From: an uncultured Sphingomonadaceae bacterium
GTDB taxonomy: Bacteria > Pseudomonadota > Alphaproteobacteria > Sphingomonadales > Sphingomonadaceae
Direction of reading: 5' to 3'
Assembly: GCA_947493325.1 (NCBI GenBank)
Contig: CANLQI010000001.1
Location: forward strand, 1,255,375 to 1,319,374
Length of the DNA stretch: 64,000 nucleotides
The notes beneath the pieces are model-generated. The model was not told where the DNA came from, made no database searches, and saw only the letters and a program-made list of their open reading frames with translations. Both the position numbers and the translations under genes were made by a program. Shown one piece after another: positions 1-7,776 of this stretch; position 1 is the stretch's first letter, and every line of letters starts with the position of its first letter.

Positions 1-191
1 ATGAGATATTTGAAGGCCGCGTGCACGGCTCTCTGACTTGGCCGCCGCGCGGCACGCTCGGCTTTGGCTATGACCCGGTTTTTGTGCCAGAGGGCCGTGA
101 TCAGACTTTTGCCGAGCTTGACCCTGCACAAAAACACGCAATGAGCCACCGTGCAGATGCCTTTGCCAAGCTCGTAGCCGCCTGTCTCTAG
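1..191 (+). CDS. rdgB: RdgB/HAM1 non-canonical purine NTP pyrophosphatase, C-terminal part
   Basis: Only the end of the gene is in the window; the frame is open from the left edge (first full codon at base 3) to TAG at 189-191. The last 62 residues include [12 protein letters not shown] and the ending [10 protein letters not shown], both typical of the C-terminal half of RdgB/HAM1 enzymes. The family hydrolyses dITP, dXTP and related abnormal nucleotides to monophosphates and keeps them out of DNA. It lies 44 bases ahead of hemW on the same strand. The rph-rdgB-hemW order is common in alphaproteobacteria and supports both calls. Confidence 0.93.
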   Translation, partial: EIFEGRVHGSLTWPPRGTLGFGYDPVFVPEGRDQTFAELDPAQKHAMSHRADAFAKLVAACL

Positions 192-235
192 ACCCTGCTC
201 GACTTGAACCGGCAAAGGCGCATAATGTGCACGAC

Positions 236-1378
236 ATGACCCCGCCCCTCGCACTCTATATTCATTGGCCGTTTTGCGTTTCAAAATGCCCGTATTGCGA
301 TTTTAACAGCCATGTCCGCGAAAGCGTGGATCAGCAACTATGGCTGGACGCGCTAATGGCCGATATGCGGCATGAAGCCGCGCTGACAAAGGGTCGCACC
401 CTGGGATCCATATTTTTCGGTGGCGGCACACCCTCACTTATGCCGCCCGCGACAGTGGAAGCGCTGATTGCACAGGCCGAAAAGCTATGGGGGTTTGCGG
501 GAAATATCGAAATCACTCTGGAGGCCAATCCGTCATCGGTGGAGGCTGCGCGGTTTGCGGATTTGGCCAAGGCAGGCGTGAACCGGGTTTCGTTGGGGCT
601 TCAGGCCCTGGACAATGAGGCGCTCGCTTTTCTGAGCCGCGCGCATGATGTTGATGAAGGTCTGGCGGCGCTCGATACTGCGCAACAGCATTTCGCCCGC
701 GTCACATTCGACCTGATTTATGCGCGCCCAGACCAGCGCGCCAAAGAATGGGAAGCGGAGCTCACCCGCGCGCTGTCATTTGGAACGACGCACCTGTCAC
801 TCTATCAGCTCACCATTGAGCCGGGCACGCGCTTTGCCACTCTGGTCAGACAGGGCAAGTTTACACCTGCCGATGACGATGAAGCCGCCGACCTTTACGC
901 GCTGACACAGGATATGACCCGCGCCGCCGGACTGCCCGCCTATGAAATCAGCAACCATGCCGCACCTGGACAAGAAAGCGCGCACAACCTCGCCTATTGG
1001 CGGTATCAGGACTATATTGGTATCGGCCCCGGCGCGCATGGACGGCGGTTGAATGAGGCCACACAGCGGCATAAAAAGCCCGAAAACTTCCTTTCCGCGA
1101 TTGCGCGCAATGCTAATGGGCTGGCGCATGAAGACGCGCTGGATAACCGCACACAGGCCGTGGAAGCGTTGCTGATGGGTCTGCGCCTGCATGAAGGCGT
1201 TGATCTGGACGCACTGGCAAGCCGGTTCGGACTGGTACAGGATGAGATGATTGATTGGGATGCTTTTGCCAAATTGCGCGATATCGGCCTCATCAATTAT
1301 GGCGAACCACGCCTTACGGTTACGCCAAGCGGCATGCCGCTGCTGGATGCGATATTGCCGGAGATAGTGAATCTCTGA
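236..1378 (+). CDS. hemW: HemW, radical SAM heme chaperone
   Basis: 380 residues from ATG at 236. A GTG at 227 is in frame but leaves only three extra residues, and I prefer the ATG because the conserved protein begins LALYIHWPFC. The radical SAM cysteines CVSKCPYC are at residues 14-21. GGGTPSL and the later HNLAYWRYQDYIGIGPGAHG are hallmarks of HemW rather than of true coproporphyrinogen dehydrogenase HemN, which has an extra N-terminal cysteine. Known family members bind heme and a 4Fe-4S cluster and insert heme into respiratory proteins in the cytoplasm. Many databases still label such proteins oxygen-independent coproporphyrinogen III oxidase. It probably shares a transcript with rdgB. 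Confidence 0.93.
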   Translation: MTPPLALYIHWPFCVSKCPYCDFNSHVRESVDQQLWLDALMADMRHEAALTKGRTLGSIFFGGGTPSLMPPATVEALIAQAEKLWGFAGNIEITLEANPSSVEAARFADLAKAGVNRVSLGLQALDNEALAFLSRAHDVDEGLAALDTAQQHFARVTFDLIYARPDQRAKEWEAELTRALSFGTTHLSLYQLTIEPGTRFATLVRQGKFTPADDDEAADLYALTQDMTRAAGLPAYEISNHAAPGQESAHNLAYWRYQDYIGIGPGAHGRRLNEATQRHKKPENFLSAIARNANGLAHEDALDNRTQAVEALLMGLRLHEGVDLDALASRFGLVQDEMIDWDAFAKLRDIGLINYGEPRLTVTPSGMPLLDAILPEIVNL

Positions 1379-1396
1379 TCGCCTCACGGCGATACG

Positions 1397-1484
1397 CGGC
1401 ACCAGCCCGCTCCCCCTCCCAACCTCCCGATATGCTAACAGGATATGTTATCGGGAGGTTGGGAGGGGGAGCGGGCTGGTGCCG
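1397..1484. repeat. Perfect 36-bp inverted repeat, 16-base loop
   Basis: Bases 1397-1432 and 1449-1484 are perfect reverse complements, separated by 16 bases. The arm is very rich in C on one side and G on the other (it contains CTCCCCCTCCCAACCTCCCG). There is no T-run after the stem, so it is not a classical intrinsic terminator, although the hairpin would be very stable in RNA. It lies 18 bases after the hemW stop and 75 bases before xerC. Confidence 0.9.
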
Positions 1485-1559
1485 TTGCATTTCAATGCAT
1501 AAAGCGAACCAAAACGCCTAGCATTTGAGCCAGACTCCTAACTCTGCTAGGCTCAGGCC

Positions 1560-2471
1560 ATGGCAGAGACAGCACGCGCCCTGATTGAAAGCTGGAGAAA
1601 GCATCTGGCGCACAGCCGGCGGCGTTCGGAGCATACGATACGCGCGTATATCGCCACAGCAGAGCGATTGTGCGCTTTTTTGGGTCCGCATTGGGGCGGT
1701 CCTGTTACCATTGCCGCACTCACAAATATCCAGGCATTGGATATGCGCGCCTTTCTGGCTGAACGGCGGCAGGATGGCCTTACCAATGCCAGCACCGCGC
1801 GCGAATTATCCGCGATGCGCGCATTCCTGAAATTCGCCATTTCATTGAGCGACACGCCCGATGCCAGCGTGCCGCGCCTGCGCGGCCCCAAGATAAAACG
1901 CGGCCTTCCCCGTCCGGTCTCACCGGATGAGGCCATGAACCTTGCCGAAACGATATCCGAGCGTGATGCCCCCGCATGGGTGCAGGCACGTGATCTGGCC
2001 GTATTGCTGCTGCTCTATGGCGCGGGCCTGCGTATCAGCGAAGCGACTGGCCTCACAGGCGAAATATTACCGCTGGGTGATACACTCAGGCTTACCGGTA
2101 AAGGCGGCAAGGTACGGATCGTGCCGATATTGCCGCAGGTGCGCGAAGCGGTGGGAAATTACGCGCAGCTATCACCGCACCCCATCAGCAAAGACCAACC
2201 GATATTCCGCGGTGTACGCGGCGGCGCGCTCTCGCCTGCCCTAATCCGCCGCGCCGTGCAAAATGCCCGCACTGCACTCGGCCTGCCCGACACAGCCACA
2301 CCGCATGCGCTCCGCCACAGCTTCGCCACGCACCTCCTCGGCGCAGGCGCAGACCTGCGCAGCCTGCAGGAGCTGCTCGGCCATGCAAGTTTAAGCTCGA
2401 CGCAAATCTATACCAAGGTTGATGCGGCATTGCTGCTGGATGTGTATGAAAATGCCCATCCTCGGGCTTGA
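1560..2471 (+). CDS. xerC: Tyrosine recombinase XerC-type
   Basis: 303 residues, the usual length of chromosomal Xer recombinases. The N-terminal SAM-like core-binding domain spans about residues 5-95, followed by the catalytic domain. The catalytic set is visible: Arg158 (GAGLRISE), Lys181 (GKGGK), His249 and Arg252 (HALRHSFATHLL), His275 (LLGHASLS) and Tyr284 (TQIYTKV). Xer proteins resolve chromosome dimers at dif together with a partner. XerC rather than XerD is my inference. Nothing here suggests a phage or integron integrase. An 8-bp inverted repeat (1516-1523 with 1545-1552) sits just before the ATG. Confidence 0.9.
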   Translation: MAETARALIESWRKHLAHSRRRSEHTIRAYIATAERLCAFLGPHWGGPVTIAALTNIQALDMRAFLAERRQDGLTNASTARELSAMRAFLKFAISLSDTPDASVPRLRGPKIKRGLPRPVSPDEAMNLAETISERDAPAWVQARDLAVLLLLYGAGLRISEATGLTGEILPLGDTLRLTGKGGKVRIVPILPQVREAVGNYAQLSPHPISKDQPIFRGVRGGALSPALIRRAVQNARTALGLPDTATPHALRHSFATHLLGAGADLRSLQELLGHASLSSTQIYTKVDAALLLDVYENAHPRA

Positions 2472-2478
2472 TCCGTGC

Positions 2479-2553
2479 TCCTGCGAAAGCAGGAGTCCAG
2501 GGCTATAAACGCAGCGGCAACGAGTAGCGCTCTGGATTCCTGCTTTCGCAGGA
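2479..2553. repeat. REP-like inverted repeat between convergent xerC and gshB
   Basis: Two 25-base arms (2479-2503 and 2529-2553) are complementary with two G-T type mismatches. Each arm is itself a small palindrome around CCTGCGAAAGCAGG. It starts 8 bases after the xerC stop and ends 10 bases before the gshB stop. The same family recurs at 39071-39149 and 51610-51685. Repeats of this type are widespread in alphaproteobacterial spacers, and here it may also serve as a two-way terminator. Confidence 0.85.
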
Positions 2554-2563
2554 ATACTGAAAG

Positions 2564-3511
2564 TCAGGATAGCCGCCCCTCAATCGCGTCCCAGATCATG
2601 CTGGCGCAATCTACCCCGTTGAAATCATCGATAGCGACAATACCCGTGGGCGATGTCACGTTGATCTCGGTAAGCCATTCGCCGCCGATTACATCGATAC
2701 CGACAAAAATCAGCCCGCGTTTCTTGAGCTCCGGCCCCATGGCGGCACAAATGCGCTGTTCTTCTTCGGTAAGCTCGGTTTTCTCTGCATAGCCACCCTG
2801 CGCCAGATTGGAACGGAACTCGCCCTCGCCCGGCTTGCGGTTGATGGCACCTGCGACTTCACCGTCAATCAGCACGATCCGCTTGTCACCGCCGCTGACC
2901 GAGGAGAGGAACTGCTGCACCATGTGCGGCTCACGCCAGGTCAGGTTGAACATTTCCATCAGCGCGGAAAGGTTCTCTCCATCTTCGCCGATGCGGAAAA
3001 TCGCCTTGCCGCCATTGCCGTGCAGAGGCTTGATTACAACATCGCCGTAGCGCTGTTGAAAATCGCGTACATCATCCACGCTGCGCGTAATCATGGTTGG
3101 CGGCATAAATTCCGCATAGTCGAGCACAAACACTTTTTCGGGCGCATTGCGGACCGATACCGGGTCGTTCACGACCAGAGTTTCGCCCGCAAGCCGTTCC
3201 AGCAGGTGCGTTGCGGTAATATATCCCACATCAAAGGGGGGATCCTGCCGCATCAGCACAACATCGATATCGCGGCCAAGGTCAAGCTTGACCGGATCGC
3301 CCGCCGTATAATGATTGCCTTCCACCCTCTGCACGGTCACTGGCTGCGCAACAGCGGATACCCGGCCCGCTTCATAGCTGAGCGTTTCCACATCATAATG
3401 AAACAGTTCATGTCCGCGTGCCTGTGCTGATAGCATCAGGGCAAAGCTGGAATCCCCCTTGATATTGATGCTGTCCATCGGGTCCATCTGCACGGCTATT
3501 TTCAGGGGCAT
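2564..3511 (-). CDS. gshB: Glutathione synthetase
   Basis: 315 residues, normal for bacterial GshB. The N-terminus MPLKIAVQMDPMDSINIKGD, the segment IDVVLMRQDPPFD, and the ATP-grasp core VIKPLHGNGGKAIFRI with the downstream LTEINVTSPTG are diagnostic. It ligates glycine to gamma-glutamylcysteine with ATP in the cytoplasm, the last step of glutathione synthesis. It is the third gene of an rsmI-yraN-gshB unit common in alphaproteobacteria; the 138-base gap before it carries a degenerate inverted repeat and a duplicated TTTATTGCGGGG, so it may also have its own promoter. Confidence 0.97.
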   Translation of the reverse strand: MPLKIAVQMDPMDSINIKGDSSFALMLSAQARGHELFHYDVETLSYEAGRVSAVAQPVTVQRVEGNHYTAGDPVKLDLGRDIDVVLMRQDPPFDVGYITATHLLERLAGETLVVNDPVSVRNAPEKVFVLDYAEFMPPTMITRSVDDVRDFQQRYGDVVIKPLHGNGGKAIFRIGEDGENLSALMEMFNLTWREPHMVQQFLSSVSGGDKRIVLIDGEVAGAINRKPGEGEFRSNLAQGGYAEKTELTEEEQRICAAMGPELKKRGLIFVGIDVIGGEWLTEINVTSPTGIVAIDDFNGVDCASMIWDAIEGRLS

Positions 3512-3546
3512 TGGTTCACTTTCTTTATTGCGGGGCCTTTATTGCG

Positions 3547-3633
3547 GGGCATCCTTCGGCACGCTCAGGATTAACGGAGGATTTTGTCAGCGCAGACTCA
3601 GACCGTTAGTATTGCGCCTGTCGAAATACGTCC
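3547..3633. repeat. Degenerate inverted repeat upstream of gshB
   Basis: Arms at about 3547-3577 and 3603-3633 are imperfect reverse complements. They carry the CTTCGGCACGCTCAGG / CCTGTCGAAATACG type core that resembles the element at 22661-22733. It fills most of the yraN-gshB gap. Confidence 0.6.
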
Positions 3634-3649
3634 ACCAGTATCGCACAGC

Positions 3650-4009
3650 CTAACCGCCATGCCAGACATTGGGAAGATGGTGCGGCAATCGCCAGGGTGC
3701 AAGCAGCATCACATCAATTCGGATATCTTCACCATTTTGCGCATATTTAGGCGCCAGAATGGATGCTGCAGCCGCGACCCGGCGCAAGCGATATTCGTCA
3801 ATCGCATCGCCCAGCGCCGCCTTTGTTTTGCGCGCCTTAACTTCGACAAAAGCAACAGTTCTGCCCCGCCGGGCCACCAGGTCCACTTCACCGCGCGGCG
3901 TTTTGATGCGCTGGCCCAGTATCCGCCAGCCATGCAGACGCAGCCACCATGCGGCTTTCGTTTCCGCACGGCGGCCTGCACTTTCAAAGGCCTTGCGTGC
4001 TTCAGTCAT
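3650..4009 (-). CDS. yraN: YraN/UPF0102 family nuclease-fold protein
   Basis: 119 residues from ATG at 4009. A much longer open frame continues upstream, but that part runs antisense to nothing recognisable and lies wholly inside rsmI in another frame. The ATG at 4009 overlaps the rsmI stop by 8 bases (ATGACTGA), which points to translational coupling. The motif GEVDLVARRGRTVAFVEVKA is the restriction-endonuclease-like core (D, E-x-K) of the UPF0102 family. The start, EARKAFESAGRRAETKAAWWL, also fits. Its biochemical role is not established. The neighbours rsmI and gshB are the standard context. Confidence 0.92.
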   Translation of the reverse strand: MTEARKAFESAGRRAETKAAWWLRLHGWRILGQRIKTPRGEVDLVARRGRTVAFVEVKARKTKAALGDAIDEYRLRRVAAAASILAPKYAQNGEDIRIDVMLLAPWRLPHHLPNVWHGG

Positions 4010-4865
4010 TTTTGAGTGTAAGCGCCTGTGAATAAAGCTGCTTGCGGTCCGCACCATATTTACGGGCGACTTCACCTGCTGCTTTGCTGGTCGACATATT
4101 TTGCATCGCTTCCACGAGCGCTGCCGCAATGATTTTCGGATCGGTAACTTTGTTATCTTCCAAGGGAGGAGCAACCGTAACAACAATTTCTCCTTTCGGC
4201 GGCGCATTTTTATATTGAGCCGACAGAACGCTTAATTTACCCGTAACGGTCTCCTCGAATTTCTTGCTTATCTCGCGCGATATGGCGGCTTCACGATCCC
4301 CCAGTACTTCGGCCATCTGCTCCAGACATGCAGACAGCCGCGGGCCGCTTTCATAGAAAACGAGCGTGGCATGCAACATTTTCATGCTTTCCAGCTCGCG
4401 TGCCCGCGCAGCCGGTTTGGAAGGCAAAAAGCCTGCAAACATAAATCGGTCGGTCGGTAATCCTGACAAGGTCAGTGCAGAAATAACGGCGCTGGGCCCC
4501 GGCAGTGTTGTTACCGCGATGCCAGCCCCCCTTGCGTCTTTCACAAGTTTATATCCGGGATCGGAAATCAACGGCGTCCCGGCATCACTGACCAGTGCAA
4601 TCGCCTGATCGCGCATTTTCTGGAGCAGCACAGCGCGGTCCTGCGGCTTGCTGTGGTCGTTATAACGCACCATTTTTGCGTCAATTTTCAAATGATGTAA
4701 CAATTTGCCCGTGACACGGCTGTCTTCACAGGCAATAAGGTTGCATCTGCGCAATATATCGGCAGCGCGCGGCGTTAAATCGCCAAGGTTACCGATTGGC
4801 GTGGCAACAATATAAAGTCCTGCAGGAAGATGGGTTTCTGCATCAGGGTCGTAGGTTCGGGCCAT
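4002..4865 (-). CDS. rsmI: 16S rRNA (cytidine1402-2'-O)-methyltransferase RsmI
   Basis: 287 residues from ATG at 4865; an in-frame ATG at 4901 exists but adds residues unlike the family. The SAM-dependent tetrapyrrole-methylase fold is recognised by LYIVATPIGNLGD near the start, IACEDSRVTGKLL, VSDAGTPLISDPGYKLV and TLPGPSAVISAL. RsmI 2'-O-methylates C1402 of 16S rRNA in the ribosomal P site. The gene is transcribed divergently from the LppC-like lipoprotein gene with only about 40 bases between start codons, so the two promoters must lie very close or overlap the coding regions. Confidence 0.95.
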   Translation of the reverse strand: MARTYDPDAETHLPAGLYIVATPIGNLGDLTPRAADILRRCNLIACEDSRVTGKLLHHLKIDAKMVRYNDHSKPQDRAVLLQKMRDQAIALVSDAGTPLISDPGYKLVKDARGAGIAVTTLPGPSAVISALTLSGLPTDRFMFAGFLPSKPAARARELESMKMLHATLVFYESGPRLSACLEQMAEVLGDREAAISREISKKFEETVTGKLSVLSAQYKNAPPKGEIVVTVAPPLEDNKVTDPKIIAAALVEAMQNMSTSKAAGEVARKYGADRKQLYSQALTLKND

Positions 4866-4904
4866 ATTATGTGCATGGACCAAAAAGGGAGTAAGCGGCA
4901 AGTC

Positions 4905-6137
4905 ATGAAACAGTTTGAGGGAAATTTTGTGAACACGGATACGGCAGTGAGCAGGCCGGGCAAACGTTCTGTCATAGGGCGCGTGGCCGGGCTGCTGGCG
5001 CTTATGACGCTAGCCGGTTGCGAAACGTTACTGCCCAAAGGACCAGCAGAAACGCAAGGGCCGGTTGAACAGCCCACAGAGACAGCGCCGCCCGTGGACG
5101 AACCGATTACCGGCGCGCTTCCTACGGATACAGAACGCCACCGTGTTGCCCTATTGCTACCGCTATCGGGCAAAAACAGGGGCATTGGACAATCGCTTGC
5201 CAATGCCACAACGCTGGCATTGCTGGATACCAAGGCGGAAAACCTGCGCATCACCAGCTATGACACGGCCAAGGGCGCGAAAGCGGCGGCACAAAAAGCG
5301 ATTTCGGACGGCAACCGGCTTATTCTTGGACCCCTGCTCAGTGAAAATGTCATTGCAGCGGCTGAAGTCGCCAATCCCGCGAATGTTCCCATCATTAGCT
5401 ACTCCAATGATATCGGGATCGCGGGCGGCAATGTTTATCTGCTCGGTTTTATGCCCAACCAGTCAATTGACCGCGTGGTGAAATATGCCCGTTCGCAGGG
5501 CATGTCGCGCTTCGCCGGACTTGTGCCAAACGGTACTTACGGCCAGCGCGCATCTTCACAATTGCTGCAGTCGGTAAAGGATGCGGGCGGCACTGTTGTA
5601 ACACTGCAAAAATATAGCCGCACGGCCGCGTCAATGCGCTCTGCGGTGCAGCGTATGCAGCAGGACAGTGCCTATGACGCCATATTGATTGCTGACAGCG
5701 GCAAAATGGCCATCAATGCACAGCCTATAATCCGCCGAAATGGCGGGGCTAATGCGAAGATACTTGGGACCGAGCTCTGGAACACGGAGTCTTCGCTGGC
5801 GACCAACGCCGGTATGCGCGGAGCATGGTTTGCAAGCGTTCCCGACAATCTCTACCGCCAATATGCCACAAAATATCGCGGTATGTTCGGGTCGAATCCA
5901 TACCGGCTTTCCAGCCTGGGTTATGACAGTGTTCTTTTGACGATTCGCATCGCCCGAGATTGGAAAGTCGGACAGTCTTTCCCTGTGCAGAAATTACAGG
6001 ACAAGGGCGGTTTTGTTGGTCTGGATGGTGCATTCCGCTTTACGGATAAGGGCACTGCGGAGCGCGCGCTTGAGGTACAGGAAGTGAGCAGCGGCACATT
6101 TACCATAGTGTCCCCCGCCCCGCGCAGCTTTAAATAA
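4905..6137 (+). CDS. LppC-like lipoprotein, penicillin-binding protein activator family
   Basis: About 410 residues from ATG at 4905. A GTG at 4929, preceded by GAGG, is an equally plausible start. A signal peptide ends in the lipobox LMTLAGCE (Cys39), so it should be lipidated in the envelope. From about residue 80 a type I periplasmic-binding fold begins (HRVALLLPLSGKNRGIGQSL), with LILGPLLSENVIAAAEVA typical of the LppC/LpoA C-terminal domain. LpoA in E. coli activates the peptidoglycan synthase PBP1A; whether this shorter alphaproteobacterial form does so is unproven. Its place opposite rsmI-yraN is conserved. The last 21 bases around its stop are duplicated downstream. Confidence 0.85.
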   Translation: MKQFEGNFVNTDTAVSRPGKRSVIGRVAGLLALMTLAGCETLLPKGPAETQGPVEQPTETAPPVDEPITGALPTDTERHRVALLLPLSGKNRGIGQSLANATTLALLDTKAENLRITSYDTAKGAKAAAQKAISDGNRLILGPLLSENVIAAAEVANPANVPIISYSNDIGIAGGNVYLLGFMPNQSIDRVVKYARSQGMSRFAGLVPNGTYGQRASSQLLQSVKDAGGTVVTLQKYSRTAASMRSAVQRMQQDSAYDAILIADSGKMAINAQPIIRRNGGANAKILGTELWNTESSLATNAGMRGAWFASVPDNLYRQYATKYRGMFGSNPYRLSSLGYDSVLLTIRIARDWKVGQSFPVQKLQDKGGFVGLDGAFRFTDKGTAERALEVQEVSSGTFTIVSPAPRSFK

Positions 6138-6163
6138 AGACTCCCCGCGCAGCTTTAAATAAA
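6118..6163 (+). repeat. 21-bp tandem duplication over the lppC stop codon
   Basis: The 21 bases at 6118-6138, which encode the last residues PRSFK and the TAA stop, recur exactly at 6143-6163 with a 4-base spacer. Confidence 0.85.
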
Positions 6164-6176
6164 ACTGTGACAACAC

Positions 6177-6209
6177 AAAAGGCCGCTCCATCAAACGGGG
6201 CGGCCTTTT
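6177..6209. terminator. Bidirectional intrinsic terminator
   Basis: AAAAGGCCGCTCC, a 7-base loop, then GGGGCGGCCTTTT. The stem has one G-T pair and is flanked by A and T tracts, so it can end transcription of both the lppC-like gene and the convergent aldolase gene. Confidence 0.85.
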
Positions 6210-6229
6210 CATGCTGACTGGTTGTAGGT

Positions 6230-6883
6230 TTAACCGATATTCTGGCCGGTTGCTTCCCAGTCTTTGAGGAAACCCTCAATACCCTTGTCGGTCAGGACAT
6301 GTTTAAAAAGGCCGCGAATGACGTTTGGTGGCATGGTGGCGACATCGGCGCCAAGCCGAGCGGATTCAAGCACATGAACCGGGTTGCGGATGGAGGCCAC
6401 CAAAATTTCCGTATCAAACATATAATTGTCGTAAATCAGGCGGATATCATCAATTAATTTCATGCCGTCAAAACCATTATCATCGTGCCGGCCCACAAAT
6501 GGCGAAATGAATGATGCCCCCGCCTTTGCCGCAAGCAGCGCCTGATTCGCGGAAAAGCAGAGTGTCACGTTGACCATTGTCCCTTCGCCGGTAAGCGCCT
6601 TGCAGGTTTTCAGGCCATCAATCGTCAGCGGCACTTTGATACAGACATTATCCGCAATCTTGCGCAGGACTTCAGCTTCTTTCATCATCGTATCGTGGTC
6701 AAGCGCCACCACTTCAGCAGAAACGGGGCCGTCTGTCAGGCCGCAAATTTCCTTCGTAACTTCCATAATGTCACGGCCCGATTTCTTGATCAGGGACGGA
6801 TTGGTTGTGACGCCGTCCACCATTCCTGTCTTGGCAAGATCAGCTATTTCGGAGGTATCGGCGGTATCAACAAAAAATTTCAT
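6230..6883 (-). CDS. Transaldolase / fructose-6-phosphate aldolase family protein
   Basis: 217 residues from ATG at 6883, the standard length of the short FSA/TalC-type transaldolases; the ATG at 6901 is less likely. It begins [16 protein letters not shown]. The Schiff-base lysine is in [14 protein letters not shown], and [13 protein letters not shown] is a family signature. Members either transfer dihydroxyacetone units in the pentose phosphate pathway (transaldolase) or cleave fructose 6-phosphate. Sequence alone does not separate the two with certainty. It stands alone, with a terminator after it and about 100 A/T-rich bases before it that probably hold its promoter. Confidence 0.93.
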   Translation of the reverse strand: MKFFVDTADTSEIADLAKTGMVDGVTTNPSLIKKSGRDIMEVTKEICGLTDGPVSAEVVALDHDTMMKEAEVLRKIADNVCIKVPLTIDGLKTCKALTGEGTMVNVTLCFSANQALLAAKAGASFISPFVGRHDDNGFDGMKLIDDIRLIYDNYMFDTEILVASIRNPVHVLESARLGADVATMPPNVIRGLFKHVLTDKGIEGFLKDWEATGQNIG

Positions 6884-6999
6884 ATGCGGCGGCCCTTTCA
6901 ATATGTGTTTCGGGAATAGTTATAGAACGAGCGCGCGCTATAGCAATGCACCGAAATGTTATTTTGCTTTGTGTAAGGATATTACGTAAGCTGCCAATT

Positions 7000-7680
7000 C
7001 TAGAGGACCCCCGTACCAAACACACCAATTAACAGCGGATCATTGGTGCTGCGGGGATTGGCGCGAATATTTGCCTCTTCTGCGCCTATGGCTTTCCATA
7101 TCGCATCATCGGCGCGCTGCGATATATCGCTTGCCAATCCGGCGAAGTCTATACCTGTGGCCGCGCCCAGTGCGCGGCTAATGATGCCATCATCAAACAG
7201 GCGCAGGCCCTCACCTATGCCGGGCACCATGGCATCCACAAGCGCGCGGCCCATATTCTGCCGGAGATAGGCTGTCGCCGCTTCCGGTCCGCCGCGCACC
7301 AATGCGGCGGCATCGGCAATACCGATGTTGCGGACAGCGTCTGCCACCAGCGGCGCAGCACGCTCTGCGCCTTTCTCTGCCGCCCGGTTAACCTGCTTCT
7401 GCAGCGATCGCCGAAATGCACCGCTTTGCAATATGGCAGAAGCAATACTGCCAGCACCCGATCCACCCAGCTCTCTAGGCAAATCGATACGCGCAAGCTG
7501 ACTGTCATAAAAACCGCCAGGTTGCAGCAAGGCGGCAAAGGCACTTTGCGAGGAAATCGTCAACAAGCGGCGGATTGCATCGGTCAGGCTGAAACCGGGC
7601 AGGGATGCGCAGCCAGGGACTGCCAGCAAGGTCAAGGCCCCTCCTGCACCGATCAGGCGGCGGCGGTTTATCATATGCAT
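7000..7680 (-). CDS. DUF4197 family lipoprotein
   Basis: 226 residues (224 if the ATG at 7674 is used). The N-terminus has paired arginines, a hydrophobic stretch and the lipobox LLAVPGCAS (Cys24), with RR before it. It should be exported and lipid-anchored. The rest matches DUF4197 by its helical pattern: LTDAIRRLLTISSQSAFAALL near the start and a C-terminal end with DDAIWKAIGAEEANIRANP. No function is established for the family. It is divergent from priA across a 96-base spacer. Confidence 0.85.
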   Translation of the reverse strand: MHMINRRRLIGAGGALTLLAVPGCASLPGFSLTDAIRRLLTISSQSAFAALLQPGGFYDSQLARIDLPRELGGSGAGSIASAILQSGAFRRSLQKQVNRAAEKGAERAAPLVADAVRNIGIADAAALVRGGPEAATAYLRQNMGRALVDAMVPGIGEGLRLFDDGIISRALGAATGIDFAGLASDISQRADDAIWKAIGAEEANIRANPRSTNDPLLIGVFGTGVL

Positions 7681-7776
7681 TAAATATCTCCCAATTATCC
7701 ATTCAGTCTACAGCATATTTTTCCAAAATCCACATCCCTGCATGACGATTAGGATTTGCTGCCCTATATCATCAAA

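Noticed and set aside
1560-2471. Tyrosine recombinase as evidence of a mobile element
   Set aside because: Its length and core features are those of housekeeping Xer, and no attachment sites, cargo or other mobile genes surround it.
3650-4207. Long 185-residue frame for yraN
   Set aside because: The upstream 66 codons lie inside rsmI in another frame and do not resemble the family; the ATG at 4009 couples to the rsmI stop.
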